Position numbers and translations under genes: made by a program. Below are positions 16,901 through 25,461 of a stretch of DNA of 64,000 bases, piece by piece. Numbering within the stretch: position 1 is the stretch's first letter; the number at the start of each line of letters is the position of its first letter. A model generated the notes under the pieces. The model was not told the DNA's origin. It saw nothing but the letters and a program-made list of their open reading frames with translations, and searched no databases. The DNA is from an uncultured Lachnospiraceae bacterium (lineage in GTDB: Bacteria; Bacillota; Clostridia; Lachnospirales; Lachnospiraceae), in the NCBI GenBank assembly GCA_947089905.1, contig CAMUMG010000004.1, positions 1 through 64,000 on the forward strand. Reading direction: 5' to 3'.

Positions 16901-17855
16901 TTAATGCTAATTTTGATTCGTCCATTTTACTTCCATGATAATATCTTGCTTCTTTTGTAGCAAAATACTTTTTTCCATCCACTGTAATATTTTGAGCATC
17001 CTTTGGCAGGTAATAAATAAAACTTCCACCATATAGACAATATCCTGTTCCTTTTCCTGGATACTTTGCATAAACCTCATCACTTCCAACTAATAAATTC
17101 CCCTGTGTATCCACAAATTCAATTTTTGGTGTATAAGTATTTAACTTAATAGTAAAAGACAAATCATAGTATTCTGGCAAAATCTCGTATTTAGTACGAT
17201 CTGACCAATCTATAGCATCTCGAATTGCCTTATATGTATAATATAATGTTCCTTTTGCTCCTGCTGCATTTGAAAACCAACCACTTTGACTGAGAATTTT
17301 ACCAGCAGAATCTCTGTGAATTACAGCAAAGATATAAGACATATATACCTTAATACCATTTTTTAAATCTTGTCTATATTCATACCATGATTTTGATCCA
17401 ACTTTATCTTCTGGATTTTTTCCATTTGTATTTTTCCAAACGGAAAACATATTTTGAATAAAATTATTATCAATCGTAATCTGATAATAAGAAGTAACCG
17501 TATTATTCGATATTTTATCATCAATTCCCGTATCTTCTCTTTCTACTTCAATAAAATCTTTATTTTTAGTTCCATTTCTTTGAATACTGTTTTTACTATT
17601 GGCAATATTTTTGTTTAAAGCTAATGTATAGCCAACTGTGAGATAGGCTATCTTTGACCCACTATAATTATGCGTTCCCTTAATCCTAATAATACCTGCA
17701 TCTGCATTTAATGCTAATTGAATCACTTCATTTCCCTTAGAATCAACAATAACTTCATATCCTGATTCCTCAGACTCTGCAAATAGGCAAATAGGCTGTA
17801 GTATACTGATTATTAATATAGTTAATTGTATAAATAATATTATCTTTTTTATCAT
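13923..17855 (-). CDS. Very large secreted protein of the Tad-like locus
   Basis: About 1,310 residues. A signal peptide is clear (KKIILFIQLTILIISILQPI, ending before AES). The mature part is all-beta in appearance: repeated modules with KxITV/VxYxK strands, a Pro/Thr-rich linker near 570 (PTPLPDEEDTTPRPP) and no visible catalytic motif or transmembrane anchor at the end. It resembles Lachnospiraceae proteins labelled Athe_2463 or DUF5704, which I recall only loosely. It is last in the row of Tad-like genes, so a surface or pilus-tip structural protein is plausible. The start is uncertain: the GTG at 17873 or the ATG at 17855; an AGGTGAT site sits 14 bases before the latter. No LPXTG motif is seen. 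Confidence 0.7.
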   Translation of the reverse strand: MIKKIILFIQLTILIISILQPICLFAESEESGYEVIVDSKGNEVIQLALNADAGIIRIKGTHNYSGSKIAYLTVGYTLALNKNIANSKNSIQRNGTKNKDFIEVEREDTGIDDKISNNTVTSYYQITIDNNFIQNMFSVWKNTNGKNPEDKVGSKSWYEYRQDLKNGIKVYMSYIFAVIHRDSAGKILSQSGWFSNAAGAKGTLYYTYKAIRDAIDWSDRTKYEILPEYYDLSFTIKLNTYTPKIEFVDTQGNLLVGSDEVYAKYPGKGTGYCLYGGSFIYYLPKDAQNITVDGKKYFATKEARYYHGSKMDESKLALNIKGDLTGHLPYYRYAAKHDFNDDALLQIVFVPEDTPIEVTAIDVDSKKMIEKIVCKKVYKELETEVLLEDLPEQIYDNLGQEYQLIWEDASNDNPTWTMSYYRKGSNPQYYTPNNKYGIGVKKQMSVYISNPSFDRTKPIKMTAYYKKTKEEVKQEEDKNTIEVDYTDPKINIYIGADKRGEERFDISLGIPASEGLYTWIKAKEYLLKAVFVQVKGKKEIPVTVKRTYRLNWQESAPTPLPDEEDTTPRPPIYHSETVVVNKTITLTREYSFTYIDKIAYYKIHSGIVENAVFSGGKVTLIPKNYTPPSMDYQSFGSSLDAHIILPNEVKNGSLDLGIKVLDGGYSGRPSITESESVLKSLADAKVGELKCRNDSLTFDGKTVLDATLKEKEAPKPNISALTEPETIPDDVLFQENLIIPKETKNQSYPTTATLGYTPIITFGDEQIPKIYEIEELNSVIVHTPVYCKGVIQADNEPYVQLLNPELSATALVLDENSLLNDFWVSISNSGFHSDYLGYQTRDYKKYVALDLEEKRQNQVRFPFDIILDIGNDFDQKNDQILSAGTWFTLGDKRQRMYLPMYIKEGNYRCEFRSLASNTGNEIEATEENKNTQRKNYVATDFKTFQVSGRLYGLKLYDIDDIPRWSNIFRDLKTSVLKRNLELSSGVTDEQYFKPESFYDYTVGIKDSYGNLTKRAKKFTLPLCEGSHPLYQNQGFYRNGYLLRFLLHTTGEVMSNPNSYVQVLPKFFWVDDKGKNRECVDVYYKEKLDKETKLIKIGSQQDRQNQKIQTVGGIGLGIPKKELQTTAQILESTIKELEDRKMEQYSYGLIQAGFPFRTYSNLEYFNSLKPLIQKGGLQIPKEEQIWKLKQTYYITYNLPSEIYIAVTGTDLIEEAKEKGISYQEDFWKKDGYLIINFQITAIDQNKKEYLDYGNFINKKAYSHCCMWEIEGGLKEKELYKNKKILLEYGDVLIVKVKEGNALSDYQTGGIY

Positions 17856-17885
17856 CTTATAATTTATAATCACCTGCTTCTATCT

Positions 17886-19196
17886 TTATTCTTCTGTACA
17901 TACATAAAGTAAATCCAAAAAGTTACAATATTCCACTCCTAAATTTTCTGCAAATTTTGATACCTCTACATCAAAATATCCATCTCTCCATTCCCCTTCT
18001 TTATAATTTTCTAAAATCGCTGTTCCTAAATGTCCACCATATAAAATAGGTGAAATAAAATCCTCGGATCGTTCAATTAAAAGTGCTGAATTGATGCGAT
18101 AATGAACATAACATCTTACAACATATTGTCCCATATAATAATAAATACCTGATACATCTGCTGCCACTTTATCACACTCTATTATTGTTTTATTCTTTAT
18201 TGCTGCATCAATATATTTATTCAGTTTTTTTACATAGGTTTTATCAGGTATCACAACACGTTTCATTTCTTCAAACCACTTTTTATCTGTTTTCAAGGTA
18301 CGATAATCTACATTAAAGGCTAATTGCAGATATTTTTCTACATTCTTAATCCACTGTTCTTTACAATTTTCATATAATTCTTTATCATATACTATTTCAT
18401 TTTTATTAATATTAAAGTAATTTCTTTTAGCACTGCTGCAATATTGTTTTATATTTTTGGGATAACACCACTCTGCAAACTCTTTAAAATTTTCTGTCAG
18501 ATATGCCTTTTGTCTTTCATGATTTTCTAACCCCATAAAATAAAAATCCCAGTCATAATATTCATTTGGAAAACTCTCTAGTATGTATTCATATTTATCT
18601 GCATATCTCGGAAGATTTGTAGTACGAATTAATTGTCCATCTTGTGACATACGCTCTCTTTTTGTAATATCGAGTAAACGTTCTACTAATAATTTGGCTG
18701 TTGATACACTGATCTTTTGAGATGGTTGAAATGTTCTTGTTTTCCTATAAGTGCCATCTGAATTTCCAACCAAATATCCAAGCTGATAACATCTAGCAAT
18801 ATAAGATCTTCTTGCTTTGCTTACTTTCTCTATATCTGAAATACGAAAGTTAATGATTTGTTCTATTTGCTTATCTGTTACTGTTTTTCCATATAAATAT
18901 TCATCTGCACGTACAAGAACTACAGCGGCATCACTTTTAGAGAGAGGCTTTTGATAATTCTCTCCAAAGGTTTCTTTTGTTATAATTTTATGTTTTAGTG
19001 CTGTTATATAATATGGATGTTCACTTTTTAGATCTACTTGTATTCCAAGTGCCTTAATAATCATTCCCAGAAACTCTTCACGAGAAATTATATCTTCTGC
19101 TCTTAGTGTTATCTCTTTATTACTCCCTATAATCATACTTATAAAAAGAATGAATAGAATAAAAAAATGTCTAAAATATTGCTTTATGTTATTCAA
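17886..19196 (-). CDS. Secreted protein with S-layer-homology-like N-terminal repeats
   Basis: 436 residues, TTG start with a GGGAGA site. The signal peptide (FFILFILFISMIIGS) is followed by SLH-type repeats at about 35-180 (ISREEFLGMIIKALGI...SKSDAAVVLVRADEYLYG... and a second GYLVGNSDGTYRKTRTFQPSQKISVSTAKLLVERLL). SLH repeats bind secondary cell-wall polymers, so it should attach to the wall. The C-terminal 250 residues are Tyr/Lys/Glu-rich and unknown. It sits between a small membrane-anchored protein and the 1,310-residue secreted protein, on the same strand with 12 bp to the latter. Confidence 0.75.
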   Translation of the reverse strand: MNNIKQYFRHFFILFILFISMIIGSNKEITLRAEDIISREEFLGMIIKALGIQVDLKSEHPYYITALKHKIITKETFGENYQKPLSKSDAAVVLVRADEYLYGKTVTDKQIEQIINFRISDIEKVSKARRSYIARCYQLGYLVGNSDGTYRKTRTFQPSQKISVSTAKLLVERLLDITKRERMSQDGQLIRTTNLPRYADKYEYILESFPNEYYDWDFYFMGLENHERQKAYLTENFKEFAEWCYPKNIKQYCSSAKRNYFNINKNEIVYDKELYENCKEQWIKNVEKYLQLAFNVDYRTLKTDKKWFEEMKRVVIPDKTYVKKLNKYIDAAIKNKTIIECDKVAADVSGIYYYMGQYVVRCYVHYRINSALLIERSEDFISPILYGGHLGTAILENYKEGEWRDGYFDVEVSKFAENLGVEYCNFLDLLYVCTEE

Positions 19197-19287
19197 AAAT
19201 TTCTCCCTTCTTAATCTTAATTATTTGATTTGTTTTTATGTTCTTAATTCTATTTATTTTTCTTATATTAATCTGTTTTTAGATGTC

Positions 19288-20130
19288 CTATTCTTCTAAT
19301 ATTGGTACAACAAATTCTGGAAGACACTTTTTACAGGCTACTGCTTGAAGTTCTGCACATTCCTTCATTTCATAACACATCCACTGTAACTTCATTTCTC
19401 CTTCTGTATTATCTTTTAATTTTTCACATCCAGATAAATGAAATGTTCGCTTATCACCTTCCTCTATAACAATAAATTCTTTCTTATGATATAATTGTGC
19501 ACCTGCAATACTAATACGATTATAAACTTCTCCGCTAGAAAGTGGATATCCTTGAAATAACACAAGCATAGCTGGACCAGTAATCGCCCGCTGCCATTCT
19601 GAAGTATCTAACTGCGGCAGATAAAACTGATATGTAATCCCAAGTTGTTTTGCAATTTCATTATGCTCAGAAACTGTTTTTTCTAATAGTGTAACAAATT
19701 GTTCTATTTGCTTTTGTTCCCTATAAATTGGATAGGGATATAACTCACTCCTTATTCGTACTAATTCTGTTTGTTTTTGATTTTTGTGAAAAGAACAGAC
19801 AGAAAAATAAAACCCTTCTGGAACTATAACCGCAATTACTGGAACATACATCTGTAACATTTCTTGTTTTTTACTATCTTCTAATACTCCAAAAGAGGCA
19901 TATAATGTTAAAAAAAAATGTTCTATTGCTGTATCTTTATCTATTCCAAAAATTCCTTCTTCATTATTCGTCAAAGAAAAAATTCCATTGTCAACAGCAT
20001 GTTGTAATTTTTCTTCTAATTCGGCTCTTTCTAAAGCAGTTTCCTGTAATTCTTCTATTTTAAACTCTAAAATTACAAAAATAGGAATACATATTATTAA
20101 AAATATTAATGATATATGGTATAGCTTTAT
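19288..20130 (-). CDS. Membrane-anchored protein of the Tad-like locus, apparent AUA start
   Basis: 280 residues if translation begins at the AUA at 20128-20130. A GGAAGGAGG site lies six bases upstream and the reading frame from there encodes an N-terminal membrane anchor (LYHISLIFLIICIPIFVILE) and a coiled coil (ELQETALERAELEEKLQ). An in-frame TTG at 19974 gives a shorter form but has no ribosome site. The C-terminal part holds a Cys-pair motif (KECAELQAVACKKCLPEFV). I recognise no family. It is the tenth gene of the Tad-like row; the next gene upstream ends at 20169. Confidence 0.6.
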   Translation of the reverse strand: MKLYHISLIFLIICIPIFVILEFKIEELQETALERAELEEKLQHAVDNGIFSLTNNEEGIFGIDKDTAIEHFFLTLYASFGVLEDSKKQEMLQMYVPVIAVIVPEGFYFSVCSFHKNQKQTELVRIRSELYPYPIYREQKQIEQFVTLLEKTVSEHNEIAKQLGITYQFYLPQLDTSEWQRAITGPAMLVLFQGYPLSSGEVYNRISIAGAQLYHKKEFIVIEEGDKRTFHLSGCEKLKDNTEGEMKLQWMCYEMKECAELQAVACKKCLPEFVVPILEE

Positions 20131-20168
20131 TTTTAACCTCCTTCCCAGAATGAAGTTTTATAACAATT

Positions 20169-20624
20169 TCATTCCTGAACCATTCTCCAATTTTCATTTC
20201 TAACATATCCTGCTGCTTTAACCGAATAACCACTTTCTTTCAAATCTACTATTACCTTAATACAATCCCCCTTTTGCATCCGAATCGCTCCATATCGTTC
20301 TAGTAAGATTAAAATTTCTTGTGAAGTGATTTCTTCTCGATACTGTTCCACTTGATTCCCCTTCCCTAAAGCCACAATATTTCTCTCAATTATAATAAAA
20401 ATTTCTCCTTGTGTTTTAGATTGAAAGAGTTTTGTTTCTAACTGTTCATATGCTCCTTTTGTAAGCATCCCCTGTGCCTGAACAAGAGAAACAAAATTTT
20501 GGACATACTCTCTGTTTGTAATCTCTTTTATATCTTCTAACATTAAACTACTATATAAAATAGGAATTAAAAATAAACTAATAACTGTTATAATCAAGTC
20601 CACAATTTTTTGGAAACTATTCAT
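20169..20624 (-). CDS. Membrane-anchored pseudopilin-like protein
   Basis: 151 residues with one N-terminal membrane segment (IVDLIITVISLFLIPILYSSLML) after a short basic tail, then a soluble domain with predicted helices. The start overlaps the stop of the upstream gene by 8 bp, with GCAGGAA before it, so the two are translationally coupled. Position and length fit a minor pilin or anchor of a Tad/type II-like machine. The family is not recognised with confidence. Confidence 0.5.
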   Translation of the reverse strand: MNSFQKIVDLIITVISLFLIPILYSSLMLEDIKEITNREYVQNFVSLVQAQGMLTKGAYEQLETKLFQSKTQGEIFIIIERNIVALGKGNQVEQYREEITSQEILILLERYGAIRMQKGDCIKVIVDLKESGYSVKAAGYVRNENWRMVQE

Positions 20625-21018
20625 TTCCTGCTGCCTCTCCTCCGATAGATGTATATCCCATTTTTATTGTAAACCAAAACTTTTTTTCTCTCTTCCATCC
20701 AAGTTTTATTTCTTCTGGCTGTAAAGTTTCCATAATAAGATGCTGCTCTAATCCTTTTTCTAACCAATCTGTTGGAAAAGCCAATCTAAACTCCATTTTA
20801 TCTTTCCTTTCAGCCAAAAAAAATAAATCAATTACTGCAAGATAATCTGAATATTCTATTTCTCCTGTCGCTTCAATTTTTTCTGCCCATAAGTAAAGTT
20901 TATCTATTGCTATTCTTTCCGCTCTTTTGCTTTGCATTTGTAACTGTCGTTGTACAGGAAGAAGAATACCAATATAGATTAAAAATAAAATAAGTGATAT
21001 CCTTCCAAATAACTCCAT
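20617..21018 (-). CDS. Small single-pass membrane protein, minor pilin-like
   Basis: 133 residues. N-terminal hydrophobic segment (ISLILFLIYIGILLPVQ) and a charged helix of the TadE-like kind (QRQLQMQSKRAERIAIDKL), followed by a small domain. Clear GAGGGGAG site. TadE/TadF-type minor pilins have this outline; no proof of that family can be read by eye. Downstream of the 49-residue gene. Confidence 0.55.
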   Translation of the reverse strand: MELFGRISLILFLIYIGILLPVQRQLQMQSKRAERIAIDKLYLWAEKIEATGEIEYSDYLAVIDLFFLAERKDKMEFRLAFPTDWLEKGLEQHLIMETLQPEEIKLGWKREKKFWFTIKMGYTSIGGEAAGNE

Positions 21019-21053
21019 TTTTATATCTCCCCTCTAAACTTATTATGCTAATT

Positions 21054-21203
21054 TTAAGAAAAAATAATTTTAAATTGAAGTTGCAACATTATTTCTTCTA
21101 ATAGTTGTGTTAACTCATCTGTTTGATAAAGTAGTAAAGAAAGAGCTAGTAAAAAAAGTAATACTGCAAACGCCTGAAATAAAAATTCTCTTACTTTTTC
21201 CAT
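21054..21203 (-). CDS. 49-residue single-pass membrane peptide (small gene, easily missed)
   Basis: The frame from the ATG at 21203 to the TAA at 21054 encodes a short basic head, a Leu/Ala/Phe-rich membrane segment (FAVLLFLLALSLLLYQ) and a polar amphipathic tail (TDELTQLLEEIMLQLQFK). It begins 6 bp after the stop of the pilin-like gene and ends 35 bp before the next gene, filling the only unoccupied space. The ribosome site is weak (AAAGATAG) and coupling to the upstream gene is likely. It may be a TadE-like minor subunit; function unknown. Confidence 0.5.
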   Translation of the reverse strand: MEKVREFLFQAFAVLLFLLALSLLLYQTDELTQLLEEIMLQLQFKIIFS

Positions 21204-21209
21204 CTATCT

Positions 21210-21650
21210 TTATTGCTGAACAAAGGAAAGTTTTGAATATGCACCATTTTCATCTTGTGATAACTCTCCTAAAAAGCTACCGTCTGGATTGATATAACTT
21301 TCACTTTTTACTTTTTTTGCTTCACTGGTGGAATAGTTTTGTGTATTAAATATGACTCCTCCTCTTTCTTGATTCTTTTTTCCTGTATATACTATAATTG
21401 TAAAATCCCCTTTTGATAACTCTGTTCCATACTTCTCAATCACTTTCAGAACCTCTCTTCCAGAAACAGTAACTCCATCGTACATGGTTTTATTGACGTC
21501 TTGATATTCACTGTTCATACTTGTAATTTGACTGATTCCATTACTACTTGTATTCTTTGCTTCTCTGGAAATATAAAATCCAAGTCCTACAACCAAACAT
21601 GTAATAATAACACCTGCTGCTAAAATCAATCCCTTTAATGAATTATCCAT
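21210..21650 (-). CDS. Pilin-like protein, paralogue of the next gene
   Basis: 146 residues beginning MDNSLKGLILAAGVIITCLV, a hydrophobic N-terminal helix after a short polar head, then a soluble domain of about 110 residues. The first 31 residues are nearly the same as in the paralogue at 21689-22120, while the rest differs. Such a shared N-terminal helix and variable head suggests structural subunits that pack through the helix, as pilins do. Similar proteins are sometimes wrongly labelled ABC permeases. Confidence 0.6.
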   Translation of the reverse strand: MDNSLKGLILAAGVIITCLVVGLGFYISREAKNTSSNGISQITSMNSEYQDVNKTMYDGVTVSGREVLKVIEKYGTELSKGDFTIIVYTGKKNQERGGVIFNTQNYSTSEAKKVKSESYINPDGSFLGELSQDENGAYSKLSFVQQ

Positions 21651-21688
21651 CTTTTTCTCTCTTTCTGCGTCTATACGCTATAAATTTT

Positions 21689-22120
21689 TTAGTTTTCTTG
21701 TAGTGTGACAGAAATAATTACATCATTATCATCCTGCCCAATATGAACAACAAATTCTGATTGTGGTGGAATATATCGTTCTGAGGTACTATCTCTAAGT
21801 TTTGATGTATTAGTACGATTTCTATAAATCCATGAACTTTTTTTCGTTCGTATTGTTACTATAATTGGTGCTTCTTTTCCTTCGCTATAGCTTCCAACTA
21901 AACGTTTTGTCAAATTTACTACTTCATTTCCACTGACTGTAAGACCATCATAATTTAATAAACTACCTTCTTCTAGCTGTGCTCTGTATTGTGTAAGTCG
22001 ATTTGCAGAAACAGATGCCGTAGCCTTTGCTTCTCTTGCAATATAAAATCCAAGTCCAAGAATCATGCAGGTTAACACAACTCCAGCCGCTAATACTAAT
22101 CCTTTTAATGCGTTATCCAT
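21689..22120 (-). CDS. Pilin-like protein, paralogue of the previous gene
   Basis: 143 residues from the ATG at 22120, where GAGGAAAGAT sits before MDNALKGLVLAAGVVLTC; a GTG or ATG four codons earlier is possible. The N-terminal helix (LVLAAGVVLTCMILGLGFYI) and REAKATAS match its paralogue. The soluble part has beta-strands (APIIVTIRTKKSSWIYRNR, EFVVHIGQDDNDVIISVTL). A major subunit is plausible. Directly downstream of the T2SF membrane gene. Confidence 0.6.
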   Translation of the reverse strand: MDNALKGLVLAAGVVLTCMILGLGFYIAREAKATASVSANRLTQYRAQLEEGSLLNYDGLTVSGNEVVNLTKRLVGSYSEGKEAPIIVTIRTKKSSWIYRNRTNTSKLRDSTSERYIPPQSEFVVHIGQDDNDVIISVTLQEN

Positions 22121-22175
22121 ATCTTTCCTCATCTCTGCAAGTTTTTATATTTTGAGTTTTATTGTTTATAGAATA

Positions 22176-23687
22176 TTAAGTATAAAATTCTGATGAAATT
22201 TGACCTAGTTCTTTTAGACTTTCATAGACAAATGGGACAATTAGATAAAATATTACAACAGCTGAAAATGGAATAAAAGCGATTAATCCGGCAATCGCTG
22301 CCTGATCCTCTAACTTTTGTTTTTCTTCCTCTATAAATAGTTCTATGTAAAATTTTCGTTCCTTTGACGCTTCTTCTAATGCAAGTATAGGTCCTAATTT
22401 ATCACACATCATCAGATTTTCTAACAAACGTTTCATACATTTACATTCCTCTGCCTCTTTTGCTGCCTGTCTTAATGCTTCTATTTCATCATATGGCAGA
22501 GCAAGTAAGCAGCGACGTAATAGCGATTTATAGCAAATAGCTGTTTCTTCCATTGCCTCTAGTAATTCATAAACAGAAACTCTTGACATTCCCATCATCA
22601 TTCCAGCAATTCCTTGAAATTGCGCTGCTTCTTGTTCTCTATTCTTTTTATATAAAAATTCTTGTATCTTTAACATTAATCTTGGAATCCGAATCCCAAT
22701 AGTCGCCGCTAATAAGGCGGCTGTAAGCCATATTCCCAAAAAACCGCCTGCCAAAATCCATATCATTATTATCATACTACTACCAAATATTGCATAAATT
22801 ACTTGTAATGTAAGATAAATATTTAATTCAAATAAATCTCCTGCTGACGTTAACTTTTTTTTTAATAACTTCATCTCTTCTTTATGTCTTTCCTTATAAA
22901 TATCTAACCATTTTTCCCATCGTTCTGATTGAATCAACCTTTCCGCAGTTGGATGACGCATGACAGACAATCCTTCTGGATATCGAAAAAAACAGAGTAT
23001 TATATAGATAAAACAAGATAAAAATCCAAGTCCAAAAACTGCCAAAATACCATATCTTCCATCATAAAGTTGTTCTAACTCTGGAAGATTTTCGCAGCAC
23101 CATTTACGAATCAGAGGTAATGTATAAATTGGAATAACTGCTACTGGAATAATTCCCAGATAGGCATGACGTCGAAGCATAAAATGTTTCTTTTGTACTT
23201 GAAGTTCTTCCTGTAATGCTCCAAGATTTTTTACAAATACCGATTTTCCTTGTTCTAGACAATCTCCATATTCCATTGTAATCTTACAGTTTATATATAT
23301 AAGATAAAGTATACGGTTTTGAGTCAGAAATGGTTTATCCTCCTTTTGTATCAGTGCTTGAAATAACTCTTTTAATTTTGCTGTAATACTTGTTTCTTCT
23401 AAAGTATCTATAGCTGTTTGTACTGCTTCTTCTACATCAGAATATACATAGTACCAATGTCTAAGTTCTGCTAGAAATTCCATCAATTCATTACATTCTC
23501 TTCCTCCACTCTTAGTTATCTTTCGAATTTTTTGCTCTTGTCTAAATATGACAGCTGCAAAAACAATACAAAAAAATGTATAAAGAGAAAACGGCAGATT
23601 TAAAATAGTATAGAGTATAGAAAGAACTAATCCTATAATTATCCATAAAGATATATAATTTAGATTGATCTGTTTTATTTGTTCCAT
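22176..23687 (-). CDS. T2SF/TadB-TadC-like inner-membrane assembly protein
   Basis: About 503 residues, ATG at 23687 with GGAGG six bases upstream. Two pairs of membrane segments (near 10-45, 180-245, 285-330 and 470-495) frame cytosolic helices with EALRQAAKEAEECKCMKRLLENLMM, the repeat outline of the type II/Tad platform proteins. It should work with the ATPase encoded just upstream to move pilin subunits. The length suggests one long protein rather than the separate TadB and TadC of many bacteria. Confidence 0.7.
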   Translation of the reverse strand: MEQIKQINLNYISLWIIIGLVLSILYTILNLPFSLYTFFCIVFAAVIFRQEQKIRKITKSGGRECNELMEFLAELRHWYYVYSDVEEAVQTAIDTLEETSITAKLKELFQALIQKEDKPFLTQNRILYLIYINCKITMEYGDCLEQGKSVFVKNLGALQEELQVQKKHFMLRRHAYLGIIPVAVIPIYTLPLIRKWCCENLPELEQLYDGRYGILAVFGLGFLSCFIYIILCFFRYPEGLSVMRHPTAERLIQSERWEKWLDIYKERHKEEMKLLKKKLTSAGDLFELNIYLTLQVIYAIFGSSMIIMIWILAGGFLGIWLTAALLAATIGIRIPRLMLKIQEFLYKKNREQEAAQFQGIAGMMMGMSRVSVYELLEAMEETAICYKSLLRRCLLALPYDEIEALRQAAKEAEECKCMKRLLENLMMCDKLGPILALEEASKERKFYIELFIEEEKQKLEDQAAIAGLIAFIPFSAVVIFYLIVPFVYESLKELGQISSEFYT

Positions 23688-23724
23688 CCTTATCCTCCAC
23701 ATTTTTACTATTTTCTATAAGTAG

Positions 23725-25431
23725 TTATACCTCCTTAGAAAGCCATTTTTCAAATCTGTTTTGTTGAGATATGCTTAATCTTTTTTTGATTTCTTTTGAA
23801 GTGTCAGAACTGATTGTAACTAACTTTTGATAACCTGTCCCATCCCAATAAATCAATTCCCGTTCTGATTCTTCTTCTGTTTCCTTTTTTAAAATCTCTG
23901 TAATTCGTTCTACATACCGTTCTCCTTTTCTTCCCTTTGATAAATGAATATCAAATCTTACTGCCTCTCTTACTTGAAGTTCTGCTGCCATTTCATTTTG
24001 AAAACCTCCTGCCGTTAAAAGATCATTTCTCATTGCTTTAATTAATCCCTTTGCAGTTTTTGCATGATGTGTAAATAAAGTAAAACGACTTGCAGTCTGG
24101 GCTGCCATGACCAACCAACCGGCTACAGGTGCACTTGCTACTTCCCCAATAATAAGAACTGAACCATCTGTCTTTTTTTGCAGATCTAATCCTTCTCTTC
24201 CACTGACCTCACCTGTTTCACAAAAACTTACAATATTTCGTTCTGGATATAATTCACGTAAATGTAGTTCAAATACTAACTCTTGTGTTCTCAATGTATA
24301 TTGTTGTGGAATGAACGAAATCAAAGTTTTTAAAAGCGTTGTCTTTCCTGCTCCCTGCTCTCCAGTTACTGCACAAACTTGTTCTCCTACAATAATACAT
24401 TCTAATAAGTCAAATAACAGTTGTACCTGTTTCCCAGAACTCCCAAATAGTTCTTCCAATGTATAGGCTTTTTCAGGAAGAAATTTTCGGATAAAGAAAG
24501 ACCACCCTTCTGCAAATGGTGGACGAACTACAACAACTCTTGAACCATCCTGCATCTGACTTACCATATATCCCTTTCTAGCAGATAACTGTCCGGGATG
24601 TCCATATCGATAAACTTTTCTGGAAATTCGTTCTAATTCTTTTTGCGTTGGAATTCTAAGAAATTCTAATGCAGTCATAACTCCTTTATAAAAAATCCAA
24701 ACCTCTGAACCTTCTCTATTTGCTTTTTCGTTTTTTTGTAGATTAAAAAAATTCCCTCCTGATACTCCACAGGATAAACCATCTATTTCCATATCCCTTA
24801 ATTCATCTATTACTCCAAGTCCTAAAAATTGCTCATAGACTCTTTGTACAACAAGTTCTATTTTATCAGGGAACCTCAAAACAGGTTGTCTGTTAAAATA
24901 TAGATAGTCCAATTCACTTTTTGTAACTCTAGGCGAATGTTCTAACTCTTTTGGTAGTTCTATCATTAATTTCTGAAATCCAGAAGTTCCGAATTTCTTT
25001 TTATAGTCATATAAAAGAATATCAAATTTATCCTTATTACTTAATTTCTCTTGTTGTCCAAATGGAATAATTTGTTCCAACTGTGCTTCATTTATATGCT
25101 TTTTATCTAAAATCCATTGTTTAATATGTCCCTTTACATATAACTTTGCATGTAGATCTCCCTGTGAACACTGTCCAAGTGCAAGTTTTAACTCCTTTCT
25201 TAAAAGTTCTTGTCCACTATTTACATCTCCTTTCAACATTCCTGCTACTCTTTTACTCAATAAAAAATCAAAATATTCTCTCAATTCCTCAATATAATTA
25301 TCTATATCCTCTCCCTTCCCAATTTCAAATTCTTTCTGAATCTTTCTTTTTTTTCTTATTTTTATTCTACCTGGAAGACCTATTGCTAAAAGTAAAATAA
25401 AAATAATAATCCATAAATAGTTTTCGGACAT
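23725..25431 (-). CDS. TadA/CpaF-like secretion ATPase with an N-terminal membrane anchor
   Basis: About 568 residues. Walker A at about residue 350 (VTGEQGAGKTTLLKT) and a Walker B-like strand (SVLIIGEVASAPVAG), with the Asp/His boxes of the VirB11/TadA class (ELHLRELYPERNIV). An unusual N-terminal extension starts with a membrane segment (YLWIIIFILLLAIGLPG); ordinary TadA proteins are cytosolic. I use the ATG at 25431 (GGGGA five bases upstream). The ATPase powers pilus assembly. It lies upstream of the T2SF gene, as expected for tad operons. Confidence 0.85.
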   Translation of the reverse strand: MSENYLWIIIFILLLAIGLPGRIKIRKKRKIQKEFEIGKGEDIDNYIEELREYFDFLLSKRVAGMLKGDVNSGQELLRKELKLALGQCSQGDLHAKLYVKGHIKQWILDKKHINEAQLEQIIPFGQQEKLSNKDKFDILLYDYKKKFGTSGFQKLMIELPKELEHSPRVTKSELDYLYFNRQPVLRFPDKIELVVQRVYEQFLGLGVIDELRDMEIDGLSCGVSGGNFFNLQKNEKANREGSEVWIFYKGVMTALEFLRIPTQKELERISRKVYRYGHPGQLSARKGYMVSQMQDGSRVVVVRPPFAEGWSFFIRKFLPEKAYTLEELFGSSGKQVQLLFDLLECIIVGEQVCAVTGEQGAGKTTLLKTLISFIPQQYTLRTQELVFELHLRELYPERNIVSFCETGEVSGREGLDLQKKTDGSVLIIGEVASAPVAGWLVMAAQTASRFTLFTHHAKTAKGLIKAMRNDLLTAGGFQNEMAAELQVREAVRFDIHLSKGRKGERYVERITEILKKETEEESERELIYWDGTGYQKLVTISSDTSKEIKKRLSISQQNRFEKWLSKEV

Positions 25432-25461
25432 TTTAATCCCCATTTCTGCAGCTTTTGTGCA

